From Streptomyces canus (GTDB lineage Bacteria; Actinomycetota; Actinomycetes; Streptomycetales; Streptomycetaceae): a stretch of 64,000 bases of DNA. Positions 1 to 8,254 of the stretch are shown piece by piece (position 1 is the first letter of the stretch; each line of letters begins with the position of its first letter). The DNA is taken from NCBI RefSeq assembly GCF_041435015.1, contig NZ_CP107989.1, forward strand, positions 4,774,001 to 4,838,000, written 5' to 3'. The notes beneath the pieces were generated by a model. It was not told the origin of the DNA. It ran no database searches and saw only the letters and a list, made by a program, of their open reading frames with translations. A program made the position numbers and the translations under genes.

Positions 1-218
1 GGGCCCTGGCCTCCGCCGTGGAGGCGCCCAGGGTCCTGGTCGGCACCTGCGCCGCCGTCTGTCTCGACACCGGGCGCATGCCCGAGGGGCACCCGGCTGC
101 CGCACTGCGCCGGTGGAACGTCGCGCCGCACGAGTGCGAGAGCGCCTCCGCCCCCGTGCACGCCCTTCCCTTCGTCGGCCTCGACGAACTCATCACCAAG
201 GAAGAGACCCGTACATGA
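1..218 (+). CDS. C-terminal end of an unidentified protein (truncated by window edge)
   Basis: Only the last 72 or so codons are present; the frame is open from base 3 to the TGA at 216-218, so the start lies upstream of the window. The tail has a short strand-like part (VLVGTCAAVCLDTGR) followed by a proline- and charge-containing end, vaguely like the end of a hot-dog thioesterase, but this is too little to assign. Its stop overlaps the ATG of the next gene (ATGA), so it belongs to the same operon as the monooxygenase genes that follow. Function unknown. Confidence 0.7.
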   Translation, partial: ALASAVEAPRVLVGTCAAVCLDTGRMPEGHPAAALRRWNVAPHECESASAPVHALPFVGLDELITKEETRT

Positions 219-508
219 GCATCGAGATCACCGTCCTCTTCGACGTCGTACCGGACCGGATGGAGCAGGTCACCGCCGCTTTCCGGGAGTTGTGTGCCGC
301 GACCCGGCAGGAGGAGGGAGCCCTGCGGTTCGACGCCTGCCTGTCCGAGGAGCACGAGAACGTGGTCGTGCTGGTCGAGGACTGGGCCGACCAGACGGCC
401 ATCGACCTGCACATGAAGCAGGAGTACGTCGCCGACTTCCTCACAAAGGTCGACGGCGCGTATCTCCGGGCGCCGTACGTCCACCGCCTGCGTCCCCTCG
501 ACGCCTGA
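215..508 (+). CDS. Antibiotic biosynthesis monooxygenase (ABM) domain protein
   Basis: A 97-aa protein with the size and pattern of single-domain ABM proteins: an N-terminal strand (MSIEITVLFDVVPDRM), a helix, a central RFDACLSEEHENVVVLVEDW segment and a conserved-looking H...Y...F...V end (HMKQEYVADFLTKVDG). Such small dimeric ferredoxin-like proteins either oxidise quinol/anthrone substrates without cofactor or have unknown roles. The ATG at 215 overlaps the previous stop (ATGA), which decides the start over a longer in-frame extension from 113. It is followed 3 bases later by an FAD monooxygenase, fitting a tailoring-oxidation operon. The substrate cannot be read from sequence. Confidence 0.85.
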   Translation: MSIEITVLFDVVPDRMEQVTAAFRELCAATRQEEGALRFDACLSEEHENVVVLVEDWADQTAIDLHMKQEYVADFLTKVDGAYLRAPYVHRLRPLDA

Positions 509-511
509 GCG

Positions 512-2092
512 ATGACACACGACACGCAGCGGCCGCGCGTCCTCGTCGTCGGCGCCGGTCCCGTCGGGATGGTCCTCGCCAGTGAACTGCTGGCGCACGG
601 GGTCCGGGCCGACGTCATCTCCAAGCTCCGCAGGCAGAGCCCGCACTCCCGCGCCACGATCCTGTGGCCCCGCGTCCTGGAACTGCTCGACCGCGTGGGC
701 GTGGGCCGGAAACTGGTCGACAGCGGTCACTACTTCGACCAGATGAACTACTACTCGAACAAGAAAATGATCGGCCTGATCCGGTTCGACCGACTGCGGG
801 GCGTCGGCTATCCCTTCGCGATCACCATCCCGCAGTGGCGCACCGAGGCGATCCTCGAAGAGCACCTGACCGCCCTCGGCGGCACCATCGACTACGACAC
901 CACGTTCGTCGACGGCAGCCGGCACCCGGACGGCGTGGAGTGCACGCTCCGGCTGCCCGACGGCACGGCGCAGACCCGTACGTACGACTACGTCGTCGGC
1001 GCCGACGGCTACAACAGCGTCGTCCGCGAGGTGTTCGGTTTCCGGTTCACGGGCCGGACCCTGCGCACCCGGCTGGCCATCACGGACGCCGAGATCCTGG
1101 GCGAGACCACCAGCAGCGAGGCGGCGTACTACCTGACCCGCACCGGGAACATGGTCCTGGCTCCGCTGGGCGACGGGATCTTCCGGGTCGGCGCGAGCGT
1201 GCCCGACGACTACACGGGCGACACCCCCGACCGGGCCTTCTTCGAGAAACTGCTCGCCGAACGCGTCCCCGGGGCCCGCCGGCTCGGCGAGATGAAGTTC
1301 AGCGGTGTCTTCACCGCGCACGTCCGCTCGGCGACCACCTACAGCAGCGGCCGGGTCTTCCTCACCGGCGACGCGGCGCACGCGATGAGCCCGTCCGGAG
1401 CCCAGGGCCTGAACACCGGAATCCAGGACGCGGTCAACCTGGGCTGGAAACTGGCCGGCGTGGTGGGCGGCGCCTACCGCCCCGAACTGCTGGACAGTTA
1501 CGACGTCGAGCGCAGGCCCGCCGTCGACCAGGTCTCCGCGCTCTCCACCCGCCTGGCCAGGATCGGGCTCTACCCCACCCGGCGGCAGACCGTCGCCCGG
1601 GACGCCGTCTACCGGCTGGGCACCCGCACCCAGGCACTGGAGAAGCTGCTCGCGCCCCGGCTCGCCCAGCTCGACACCCACTACGGTCCCCGCCCGAAGC
1701 GGCGTTCCTTGGTGCCGGGCGAGCGGCTGCCGCTCGGCTGGCGGGAGTCGAGCACCGCCCCCGTCCTCGCCGTGGACCGATACACCGTGCTGCTCTGGCC
1801 CGGTGTGCAGTACCGGTACGAGCGCTGGGCCGCGCTCGTCGAGGAGCTGGGCGCAGAGGTGCCCGCGGCGGCCGTCACCGATCTGGGCGGCCGCCCGCCC
1901 GGCCCCCTGCTGACCAAGCTGCCTCGCGAGGCGCACGCCCTGGTCGTACGGCCCGACGGTCACCTCGACGCCCTGGTGCCGCTCGACGACCGCGCCCACG
2001 CGACCGCCGTACAGGCCGTCGGACAGGCCCTGGCCCGGAATGTGCGGCCCGAGCCCGCGAAGGCGCCGGAACTCGCCGTACTGCCCTCCTGA
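512..2092 (+). CDS. FAD-dependent aromatic monooxygenase (PheA/TfdB family)
   Basis: A 526-aa flavoprotein hydroxylase. It has the Rossmann GxGxxG (GAGPVG, residues 14-19), the DG motif (VVGADGYNS, around 165) and the second FAD motif GDAAHAMSP followed by G-QGLNTGIQDAVNLGWKL (around 290-315), the signature order of class A aromatic hydroxylases. The C-terminal third has the thioredoxin-like layout of the PheA/TfdB/RdmE branch, including the late PDGHLDALVPLDD segment. These enzymes use NADPH and O2 to hydroxylate phenolic or polyketide-quinone substrates. It starts 3 bases after the ABM gene, so both probably act on the same scaffold. The actual substrate is unknown. Confidence 0.93.
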   Translation: MTHDTQRPRVLVVGAGPVGMVLASELLAHGVRADVISKLRRQSPHSRATILWPRVLELLDRVGVGRKLVDSGHYFDQMNYYSNKKMIGLIRFDRLRGVGYPFAITIPQWRTEAILEEHLTALGGTIDYDTTFVDGSRHPDGVECTLRLPDGTAQTRTYDYVVGADGYNSVVREVFGFRFTGRTLRTRLAITDAEILGETTSSEAAYYLTRTGNMVLAPLGDGIFRVGASVPDDYTGDTPDRAFFEKLLAERVPGARRLGEMKFSGVFTAHVRSATTYSSGRVFLTGDAAHAMSPSGAQGLNTGIQDAVNLGWKLAGVVGGAYRPELLDSYDVERRPAVDQVSALSTRLARIGLYPTRRQTVARDAVYRLGTRTQALEKLLAPRLAQLDTHYGPRPKRRSLVPGERLPLGWRESSTAPVLAVDRYTVLLWPGVQYRYERWAALVEELGAEVPAAAVTDLGGRPPGPLLTKLPREAHALVVRPDGHLDALVPLDDRAHATAVQAVGQALARNVRPEPAKAPELAVLPS

Positions 2093-2160
2093 CGCCCCCT
2101 TCCTCTCCGACTCCTGTCCTTTCCGAAGCACCCCGTTTCCGCAACAGAAGGAGCCCTGCC

Positions 2161-2721
2161 ATGACCACCACCGCCCGCGTCGCCCTCACCGACGTCGCCG
2201 ACATGACGCCCGAACAGCTCGCCGTGTACGAGAAGTTCCAGTCCAACCTGACCCGCTCGCTGCTGCTGACCAAGAACTCTGCCGCCGCCCATCTCGCGCT
2301 CGGCGGCACCTTCACCGTCGGCCTGCTGAGCCTGCTGGACCGCGAGGTGGTCGTGCTGCGCGTGGCCAAGCTGCGCGACAGCGAGTTCGAGCGCCTGCTG
2401 CACTACCCGCTCGCGAAGAAGGCCGGCCTGGAGGACACCGAGATCAAGGCGATCGAGGACGCCCTGTACGACGAACTGCCGCCCGCCCGTGCCGCCCTGG
2501 TCCGCTATGTCACCGACTGCATGGTCGATCACAAGGCGAGCGACGAGGCGTTCTGGGCGCTGCGCGAGCATTACTCGCAGAACGAGATCGCCGAGATCAC
2601 CCACCTCGCCGGTCACAGCGCCATGACCGCCATGTACCTGGCCAGCCTGGACATCCCGCTCGACGAGGGCATCGCCTCCTGGGGCCGGCTGACCGAGGTC
2701 CAGGACGAGGTCAAGAGCTGA
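2161..2721 (+). CDS. Carboxymuconolactone decarboxylase-like protein
   Basis: A 186-aa mostly helical protein of the CMD/AhpD superfamily. The core DREVVVLRVAKL-R-SEFERLLHYPLAKKAGL matches the family pattern E..LR......EF....H...A...GL. The redox CxxC of AhpD is absent, so a peroxidase role is unlikely; a second helix pair (ARAALVRYVTDCMVD, EIAEITHLAGHSAMTAM) is typical. It lies 68 bases after the FAD monooxygenase with its own RBS (GAAGGAG about 7 bases before the ATG). In natural-product operons such proteins are usually unassigned or act as decarboxylase/cyclase-like helpers; which applies here is not visible. Confidence 0.8.
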   Translation: MTTTARVALTDVADMTPEQLAVYEKFQSNLTRSLLLTKNSAAAHLALGGTFTVGLLSLLDREVVVLRVAKLRDSEFERLLHYPLAKKAGLEDTEIKAIEDALYDELPPARAALVRYVTDCMVDHKASDEAFWALREHYSQNEIAEITHLAGHSAMTAMYLASLDIPLDEGIASWGRLTEVQDEVKS

Positions 2722-2755
2722 CCCGCGCCCACCGCCCGACCCGAGAGGAAGAACC

Positions 2756-3736
2756 TTGCAGTACGTGCGGCTGGGCTCGTCCGGCCTGAAGGTGTCCCGG
2801 CTGGCGCTGGGCTGCATGAGCTACGGCGAGCCCGGGCTCGGCACCCACCCCTGGTCGCTGCCGGAGGAGGAGAGCCTCCCGTTCCTCGCCCAGGCTCTCG
2901 ACCTCGGCGTGACCTTCTTCGACACCGCGAACATCTATTCCCTCGGCACCAGCGAGGAGTTCCTGGGCCGCGCGGTGCGCAAGCTGACCCGGCGCGAGAA
3001 CGTCGTCATCGCCACCAAGGTGTACGAGAAGCTCACCGACAACCCGCTGTCCGGGGGCCTGTCCAGGGCGGCGATCCTGCGCGAGGTCGACGCAAGCCTG
3101 CGTCGGCTGGACACCGACTACATCGACCTCTACATCGTCCACCGCTGGGACTACGAGACACCTGTCGAGGAGACGATGGAGGCACTGCATGACGTGGTGC
3201 GCGCGGGCAAGATCCGCTATATCGGTGCCTCGTCCATGCACACGTGGCAGTTCGTGAAGGCGCAGTACGTCGCCGACCTGCACGGGTGGACACGGTTCGT
3301 CAGCATGCAGAACCACTACAACCTGATCAACCGCGAGGAAGAGCGGGAGATGTTGCCGTACTGCCTCGCGGAGGGCATCGGCGTCACCCCGTGGAGCCCG
3401 CTGGCCCGCGGCAGGCTCGCCCGCGACTGGGACACGGAGTCGACGCGCACCGCGGGCGACCCGATCCAGGAGCGCTTCTACGGCCCGACCGAGCGGGCCG
3501 ACCGAGCGGTCGCCCGGGTGGTCGCCGAGATCGCCGCAGCCCGGGGCATCCCCATGGCCCAGGTGGCCCTCGCCTGGCTGCTGCGGCAGCCGGCCGTCAC
3601 CGCGCCCGTCGTCGGCGCGACCAGGAACCACCACCTCGAGGACGCGGTGGCGGCCCTGGACGTGGTGCTCGACGACGACGAAATGGCCCGGCTTGAGGCG
3701 CCCTATGTGCCGCACGCCGTCGTGGAATACGTCTGA
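2756..3736 (+). CDS. Aldo/keto reductase
   Basis: A 326-aa (beta/alpha)8 NADPH-dependent reductase. The catalytic tetrad is intact: Asp56 and Tyr61 (FFDTANIYSLG), Lys88 (VVIATKVYEK) and His129 (LYIVHRWDYE). The strand/loop GKIRYIGASSM and the cofactor-site PVVGATRNHHLEDAV near the C-terminus are as in the AKR11/AKR12-like group. The start is TTG at 2756, preceded by GAGAGGAAG; no better in-frame start lies upstream. It sits 34 bases behind the CMD-like gene in the tailoring operon and would reduce a ketone or aldehyde intermediate of the pathway. Confidence 0.92.
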   Translation: MQYVRLGSSGLKVSRLALGCMSYGEPGLGTHPWSLPEEESLPFLAQALDLGVTFFDTANIYSLGTSEEFLGRAVRKLTRRENVVIATKVYEKLTDNPLSGGLSRAAILREVDASLRRLDTDYIDLYIVHRWDYETPVEETMEALHDVVRAGKIRYIGASSMHTWQFVKAQYVADLHGWTRFVSMQNHYNLINREEEREMLPYCLAEGIGVTPWSPLARGRLARDWDTESTRTAGDPIQERFYGPTERADRAVARVVAEIAAARGIPMAQVALAWLLRQPAVTAPVVGATRNHHLEDAVAALDVVLDDDEMARLEAPYVPHAVVEYV

Positions 3737-3758
3737 CCGACAGGCAGGTGGAGGAACA

Positions 3759-4706
3759 GTGGGAATAGCCGACTTCGCTCTGGCGATGCCGAGCGGGAAG
3801 AAGAGCGTCACCGAGGTCAGCCAGGAGTCCGGGTACAGCGCCGAGAAGCTCGGACAGATCCTGCCGTCGGGGAAGTTCTCGGTGCTCGCGGAGGGAGAGA
3901 CCTCCTGGGGCCTGGGCCGCGACGCCGCGGCCCGGCTCCTGCTCAGGAACCCGGTACCGCTCGACGACATCGGACTCGTTCTCTACGCGGGCTCCAGCGA
4001 GTGGGGTACGCCCTTCTGGTCGCCCGCCGCCAAGATCGCGCTGGAGCTGGGGATCGGGCAGGCACACTGCTACGAGGTCTCCAACTTCTGCAACGCGGGC
4101 ATGGTGGCCGTGAAGCTCGCGGACGACCAGGTGCGCGCGGGCACGCACAAGTACGCCCTGGTGATCATCGCGGACCGGCTGAGCGAGCTGGTCGAGTACG
4201 GCACCGGGTACATCGAGCTGTTCAACTTCGCCGACGGCGCGGCCGCGGTGCTGGTCTCGGCCGACGCCAAGTACGAGGTGCTCGGCTCGGCCCACCACAC
4301 CGACCCGCAGTGGGTGGACTCGTACTACGGCGAGATCAAGGACGGCGAGATCAAGGTCGAGCGGGGCGAGAAGCTCGACGGGCTCGGCACCGCCTTCATC
4401 GACAACTTCACCACGCTGACCCACCGGGTTCTGGCCCAGGCCGGCCGGGAGGTGGCCGACGTGGCGTACTTCCTGGTCACTCACGGCAACCAGGACACCC
4501 ACCGCACGTACCTGACGGAACTGGGCGTGGATCCCTCCCGCAGCGTCTTCCAGTACGAACTCGACGGACACCTGGGCGGCGCTGACCCGTTCCTCGCCCT
4601 GGAGGAGCTGGAGCGGGACGGCCGGATCTCCTCCGGCGACCTCGTGGTCGTGGCGACGGCCGGGTCGGGCTTCACGTGGGGAGTGACGGCGATCCGGCGG
4701 ACGTAG
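3759..4706 (+). CDS. KASIII-like (FabH-fold) enzyme with altered catalytic triad
   Basis: A 315-aa thiolase-fold protein. The nucleophile Cys111 lies in SNFCNAGM and His242 in VTHGNQDTHR, matching FabH C112 and H244 in spacing. The third residue, Asn274 in FabH (GNTSAAS), falls at His271 here (DGHLGGADPFLAL). The C-terminal glycine-rich strand (VVVATAGSGFTWGVTAI) is conserved. Loss of the Asn suggests that decarboxylative condensation may be replaced by acyl transfer or another C-C or C-O bond forming reaction. Start GTG at 3759 follows GGAGG. Last gene of the operon, ending in a strong hairpin at 4724-4757. Confidence 0.85.
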   Translation: MGIADFALAMPSGKKSVTEVSQESGYSAEKLGQILPSGKFSVLAEGETSWGLGRDAAARLLLRNPVPLDDIGLVLYAGSSEWGTPFWSPAAKIALELGIGQAHCYEVSNFCNAGMVAVKLADDQVRAGTHKYALVIIADRLSELVEYGTGYIELFNFADGAAAVLVSADAKYEVLGSAHHTDPQWVDSYYGEIKDGEIKVERGEKLDGLGTAFIDNFTTLTHRVLAQAGREVADVAYFLVTHGNQDTHRTYLTELGVDPSRSVFQYELDGHLGGADPFLALEELERDGRISSGDLVVVATAGSGFTWGVTAIRRT

Positions 4707-4723
4707 CTCGCGTGCGGCCACGA

Positions 4724-4757
4724 GAACGCCCCCGGTCTTCGAGGACCGGGGGCGTTC
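4724..4757. terminator. Bidirectional terminator between convergent genes
   Basis: A perfect 14-bp stem (GAACGCCCCCGGTC with its complement, loop TTCGAG) lies between the KASIII-like gene and the convergent regulator gene. There is no long T-run, as usual in Streptomyces; position and strength support termination from both sides. Confidence 0.85.
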
Positions 4758-4773
4758 ATCGTGTCCGTGCCGC

Positions 4774-5643
4774 TCAGCGATGGTGCACGGAGTCCAGATC
4801 CACCGTGAGGAGCTGCAGTGCGGCCTCGTGCGGGGAGTCGGGTTCCGCGTGGTAGAACTTCAGGATGTTGCCGTCCTGAAGATCAGCGGACTGGTACATC
4901 AACTCCAGCTCACCGACGACCGGATGGTCGAAGAGCTTCGTCCCCTCGATGCAGTTGGACACCCGCTGACGGCACCAGAGTGCCGCGAACTCCTCGCTCT
5001 GGATGGTCAGTTCACCGATCAGTTCGGCCAGCCGAGGATCGTGACGGTGGTTCCCGGAGATGAACCGCAGATACGTCACGTTCGACTCGGACTCCGCCGC
5101 CCAGTCCGCGTACAGCGACTGGACGTTGTCGTCGAGGAAGTTCATCTTGATGATGTTGGGCCGCCGTTCGGCGTCGTCGGGGACGTCGACATCGAGGTGC
5201 GGGGCGAACAGCCGGTGGTACAGCGAGTTCCAGGCCAGGATGTCGCAGCGGTAGTTCAACACGGCCGCCGCCACGTTGCCGAGCGAGGCCATCAGCATCT
5301 TCGTGCTGGCGCTGAGCTGGTCGTCCTGGGGCGCCGACTGGTGCGGATCCTGCACCGGTGTACCGATCTTGAGCAGGTAGTCCCGCTCGTCGGCGCCCAG
5401 ATCCAGGGCGCGGGCGATGGAGAGCAGAACCTGCGGGGATGCGTGCGCGGTCTGGGACTGCTCGAGACGCGTGTAGTACGTCTGACTCACCCCGGCGAGC
5501 GCGGCCACCTCCTCGCGGCGCAGCCCCGGGACCCGGCGTGAGCCGCTGGTCCGCAGGCCCATCTGCTCGGGCCGGACGCGCTCGCGCATCTGTCGCAGGT
5601 AGCTGCCCAGGTCCGTGTTCACTATCTGGTCCACCCTTCTCAT
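4774..5643 (-). CDS. XRE-family regulator with MmyB-type ligand-binding domain
   Basis: A 289-aa protein. The N-terminal HTH includes LGSYLRQMRERV and the signature GSRRVPGLRREEVAALAGVSQTYYTRLEQ; the rest (from about residue 100) is the MmyB-like PAS-fold domain with AVLNYRCDILAWNSLYHRLF, NIIKMNFLDD and the late HPVVGELELMYQSADL. Such regulators often control neighbouring oxidoreductases or exporters and may bind fatty-acid-like ligands. The ATG at 5643 is chosen because it begins the conserved region; a GTG three codons inside is possible. It follows the MFS gene on the same strand but is separated by a hairpin, so it may have its own transcript. Confidence 0.9.
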   Translation of the reverse strand: MRRVDQIVNTDLGSYLRQMRERVRPEQMGLRTSGSRRVPGLRREEVAALAGVSQTYYTRLEQSQTAHASPQVLLSIARALDLGADERDYLLKIGTPVQDPHQSAPQDDQLSASTKMLMASLGNVAAAVLNYRCDILAWNSLYHRLFAPHLDVDVPDDAERRPNIIKMNFLDDNVQSLYADWAAESESNVTYLRFISGNHRHDPRLAELIGELTIQSEEFAALWCRQRVSNCIEGTKLFDHPVVGELELMYQSADLQDGNILKFYHAEPDSPHEAALQLLTVDLDSVHHR

Positions 5644-5701
5644 TATGAAGTCCCGTACGGCAGGGGCAATGGCGCCTCGGCCCGCGGTGACCGGTGCCAC
5701 A

Positions 5702-5740
5702 ACGGCCGGGAGGGCGACGTCGCGCCGCCCTCCCGGCCGT
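5702..5740 (-). terminator. Hairpin between MFS gene and regulator gene
   Basis: A perfect 15-bp stem (ACGGCCGGGAGGGCG and complement, 9-base loop) lies just downstream of the MFS gene stop on the minus strand. It is probably an intrinsic terminator or attenuator separating the exporter from the regulator. Confidence 0.75.
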
Positions 5741-5777
5741 ACCGGCCCTTGGTGCTGGTGCTGCGTGCCGTCGGGGC

Positions 5778-7214
5778 CTACTTCTGTGCCACCTTGCGGC
5801 GCAGCACCAGCCACAGCAGGAGACCGACCGCGACCTGGGAGAAGCCGGCCACACCGATCGCCGTGTGGATGCCGGTGAGTTCCTCGGCCGCGGTCACGGT
5901 GCCCTGGCCGATGACGGCGGCGAAGACCGCGCTGATCAACGGAATGCCGATGGCGATACCGACCTGCTGGCTCTGGGTGGCCATACCGGTCGCCATGCCC
6001 TGGGCATCGGCGTCGACGGACGAGGTGGCGATGACCATGAAGCACAGGGCTGCCAGCATGGAGAAGAAGGCGTTCACGAACTGGGTGACGATCAGCGGGA
6101 CCAGCCAGTACGAGTCCGAGGTCGCCCACAGCGCCGGCAGCATGAACGCGCCCTGGAGGAAGAGGGAGACCCCGAGCATCGTGCGCGGCGAGACCCGCTG
6201 GAGGATGCGCGGACCGACGGTGCCGGCGATGATCTGGCCCACACCGATGCCGAGCAGCACCAGACCGGCGACCAGGGACGACAGGCCGAGCACGTTCTGG
6301 ACGTACAGGCCGGTGAAGAAGATCAGCGCGGTCTCGCCGCCGAAGATGAACAGGGCGGCGACGTTGCCGAAGGCGATGTCGGGCTTCTTCAGGATCTTCA
6401 CCGGGACCAGGGCGTCGGCGGTACGGCTCTCCACCGCCCAGAAGGCGGCGAGCAGGGCGGCGGAGGCGACGAGGGTGACGCCCGCCACCAGGTCGAGACC
6501 GTCCTCGCCGACGCGGGTGACGCCGTAGATCCCGGCGAACAGGCCCAGGGTGATCAGCACCGCGCCGGGCAGATCGATCCGGCTGCGCTGTTCGGCGCGG
6601 CTCTCGTCGACGACGATCGGCACGACGACGATGGCCGCGATGGCCACGGGGATGTTGATGAAGAAGGCCCAGCGCCAGGAGAACACGTCCGTGAGGACAC
6701 CGCCGAGGATCGCACCGACGCTGAAGCCGGAGCTCATCATCACGCTGTTGAGGCCGAGCGCGCGGGTGCGCAGGCCGGGCTCGGTGAAGGTGGTGGTGAG
6801 CAGGGCGAGCGCGGCGGGCGTGACGGCGGCGGTGGCCAGGCCCTGGAGGGTACGGGCGATCAGCAGCATCGCGGCCGAGTCCGCGACGCCGCCGATCAGC
6901 GAAGAGACTGCCAGGACGACCATCCCGGCGGTGAAGATGCGCCGCCGTCCCACGTAGTCACCGACACGTCCGAACACCAGCGTGCATCCGGCGGCGCACA
7001 GTGCGAACGTCGTGGTGATCCACTGCAGGCTCCCCGTGGAGAACCCGAGGGACGTGCCGACCTCCGGCAGCGCCACGTTCAACACGGAGAAGTCGGCGGC
7101 CATCATGAACTGCGACGCCAGCAGCACGACCAGAGCGGCGACCTGGCGTCCGTTCATGTGTACGGCGGTTGGCTGCGCGGCGGTAGCCGTCGCGGTGGTA
7201 TCAGCGGTAGTCAT
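5778..7214 (-). CDS. MFS drug exporter, DHA2 type (probably 14 TM)
   Basis: A 478-aa integral membrane protein. It begins with about 30 polar residues and then has repeated hydrophobic spans; motif A appears as FGRVGDYVGRRRIF and the motif-C-like GFSVGAILGGVLTDVFSWRWAFFINIP after TM5 marks drug/H+ antiporters of the DHA2 group. The ATG at 7214 is preceded by GGGAG at a good distance; an in-frame upstream extension lacks coding character. Placed beside the tailoring operon and an MmyB-type regulator, it most likely exports the cluster product or a related toxic compound. Confidence 0.92.
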   Translation of the reverse strand: MTTADTTATATAAQPTAVHMNGRQVAALVVLLASQFMMAADFSVLNVALPEVGTSLGFSTGSLQWITTTFALCAAGCTLVFGRVGDYVGRRRIFTAGMVVLAVSSLIGGVADSAAMLLIARTLQGLATAAVTPAALALLTTTFTEPGLRTRALGLNSVMMSSGFSVGAILGGVLTDVFSWRWAFFINIPVAIAAIVVVPIVVDESRAEQRSRIDLPGAVLITLGLFAGIYGVTRVGEDGLDLVAGVTLVASAALLAAFWAVESRTADALVPVKILKKPDIAFGNVAALFIFGGETALIFFTGLYVQNVLGLSSLVAGLVLLGIGVGQIIAGTVGPRILQRVSPRTMLGVSLFLQGAFMLPALWATSDSYWLVPLIVTQFVNAFFSMLAALCFMVIATSSVDADAQGMATGMATQSQQVGIAIGIPLISAVFAAVIGQGTVTAAEELTGIHTAIGVAGFSQVAVGLLLWLVLRRKVAQK

Positions 7215-7258
7215 GCTCCCAGACTCCGGTGCACGGCCCACACCAGCCAGATCCCCCT

Positions 7259-7296
7259 TGACAGCACTCCTGGGGAGACTGTCACTGGCAGTGTCA
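7259..7296. promoter_or_regulatory. Clustered inverted repeats upstream of MFS gene
   Basis: TGACAG (7259-7264) pairs with CTGTCA (7279-7284) around a CTCC/GGAG core, and a second element CACTG-G-CAGTG occupies 7283-7293. They overlap the expected promoter region of the exporter about 45-80 bases before its ATG. Likely operator, perhaps for the neighbouring XRE regulator; the binding factor is inferred only. Confidence 0.45.
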
Positions 7297-7723
7297 CCCT
7301 CACCCGCGGCGCCGGAAGCCTGGCCAGGGGGCGTCCACGCCGGTGGGAGGTGCCGAGTTGGGTGCCGCGGCCTTCCGGTTAGACCCTGACCGAACGCCTC
7401 CGTCCCAGTCAGCTGCCACCCGGCCAAGCCACCGACGCCTCGGTGACGTCGGATCGCTACGCTCGGTTTCGTGAGTGAAGAGGCCCGCGTCATGGCGAAT
7501 GCGTGAGTGGGGTGTCGCGCTCAACGCCGCTGGAGCCGAGGCGCCTGGCGGTACCGACGCGGAGTATTCACAGGCACTCTCCTGGCAGGACGTGGTCGCC
7601 GTCGCAGGGCGCCTCGCCCAGGTCATGATCGCGAACGATCTGAAAGAACTCTCCGCTCTGAACGCCCCCCCCATGAGGGAGACCATGGGCCGGAGCCGAG
7701 ACCAAAGACAGCCCCACGGGCCC
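7297..7723. other. Non-coding or decayed stretch
   Basis: No gene is convincing here. A plus-strand frame over about 7510-7670 reads as a plausible helical peptide (EYSQALSWQDVVAVAGRLAQ) but has no clean start and runs into the antisense of the DUF5994 gene. A GTG at 7471 opens an 11-codon peptide (SEEARVMANA) that stops at once. This may be a frameshifted remnant of a small gene. Confidence 0.3.
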
Positions 7724-8254
7724 TCATTCCTGGGGCTCGTGGCGTTCCTCGCCCGTCCGAGGGGCCTTCGCGGGAATCGGGTGTGTCTGATGGGTGCCGG
7801 TGTCGATGAGGATCTGCGCGGCAGGGGAGACGTTGTCGGCTCGCACGGCTCTGGCCATGGCTGCATGGGCGGCATCGGGTGTCGTGTGCGGTGGGACCAG
7901 GAGGAGGGAGAAGTGGTCCTGGTCTCCCCGAGTGATCAGGACGGTGTTGTCACCGACCGGGAAGGAGTCGATATGGACCACCCGGTCGTCGATGACCAGG
8001 CGCGTGGGAAGACCGTCCCATGCCGTGGCGTCCAGGCCGACGCGCGTGATGGGGCCGAGGTGTCCGGTCAGCACGTGGATGAGGTCCGGCAGCTCCGCGC
8101 CGATGTCGCGGGAACGCGGCCACCACGCGCCGTCGAGATTGCCTTCCCGGGATGGCGTCGTCTCCAGCCGCAGAAGAACCGTCCCGGGTTTCGCGGCCCG
8201 GTGGATCGCGTCCGGCAGGTGCCCGGGCGCGCGCGAGTGGTCGGATTCGGTCAT
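7724..8254 (-). CDS. DUF5994 family protein
   Basis: A 176-aa soluble protein of an actinobacterial family of unknown function. The recognisable core is LRLETTPSREGNLDGAWWPR followed by SRDIGAELPDLIHVL and the GPITRVGLDATAWDGLP strand; these match the paralogue at 9536-10150 nearly word for word (LDGAWWPRSRD, ELPALTDAL, GRITRVAVN). No catalytic motif is visible. A second copy 1.3 kb away on the other strand suggests local duplication. No signal peptide or membrane span. Confidence 0.85.
   Translation of the reverse strand: MTESDHSRAPGHLPDAIHRAAKPGTVLLRLETTPSREGNLDGAWWPRSRDIGAELPDLIHVLTGHLGPITRVGLDATAWDGLPTRLVIDDRVVHIDSFPVGDNTVLITRGDQDHFSLLLVPPHTTPDAAHAAMARAVRADNVSPAAQILIDTGTHQTHPIPAKAPRTGEERHEPQE

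Noticed and set aside
5694..7382. A 562-codon plus frame opposite the MFS gene
   Set aside because: The composition is highly charged with no domain, while the minus strand gives a regular 14-TM transporter.
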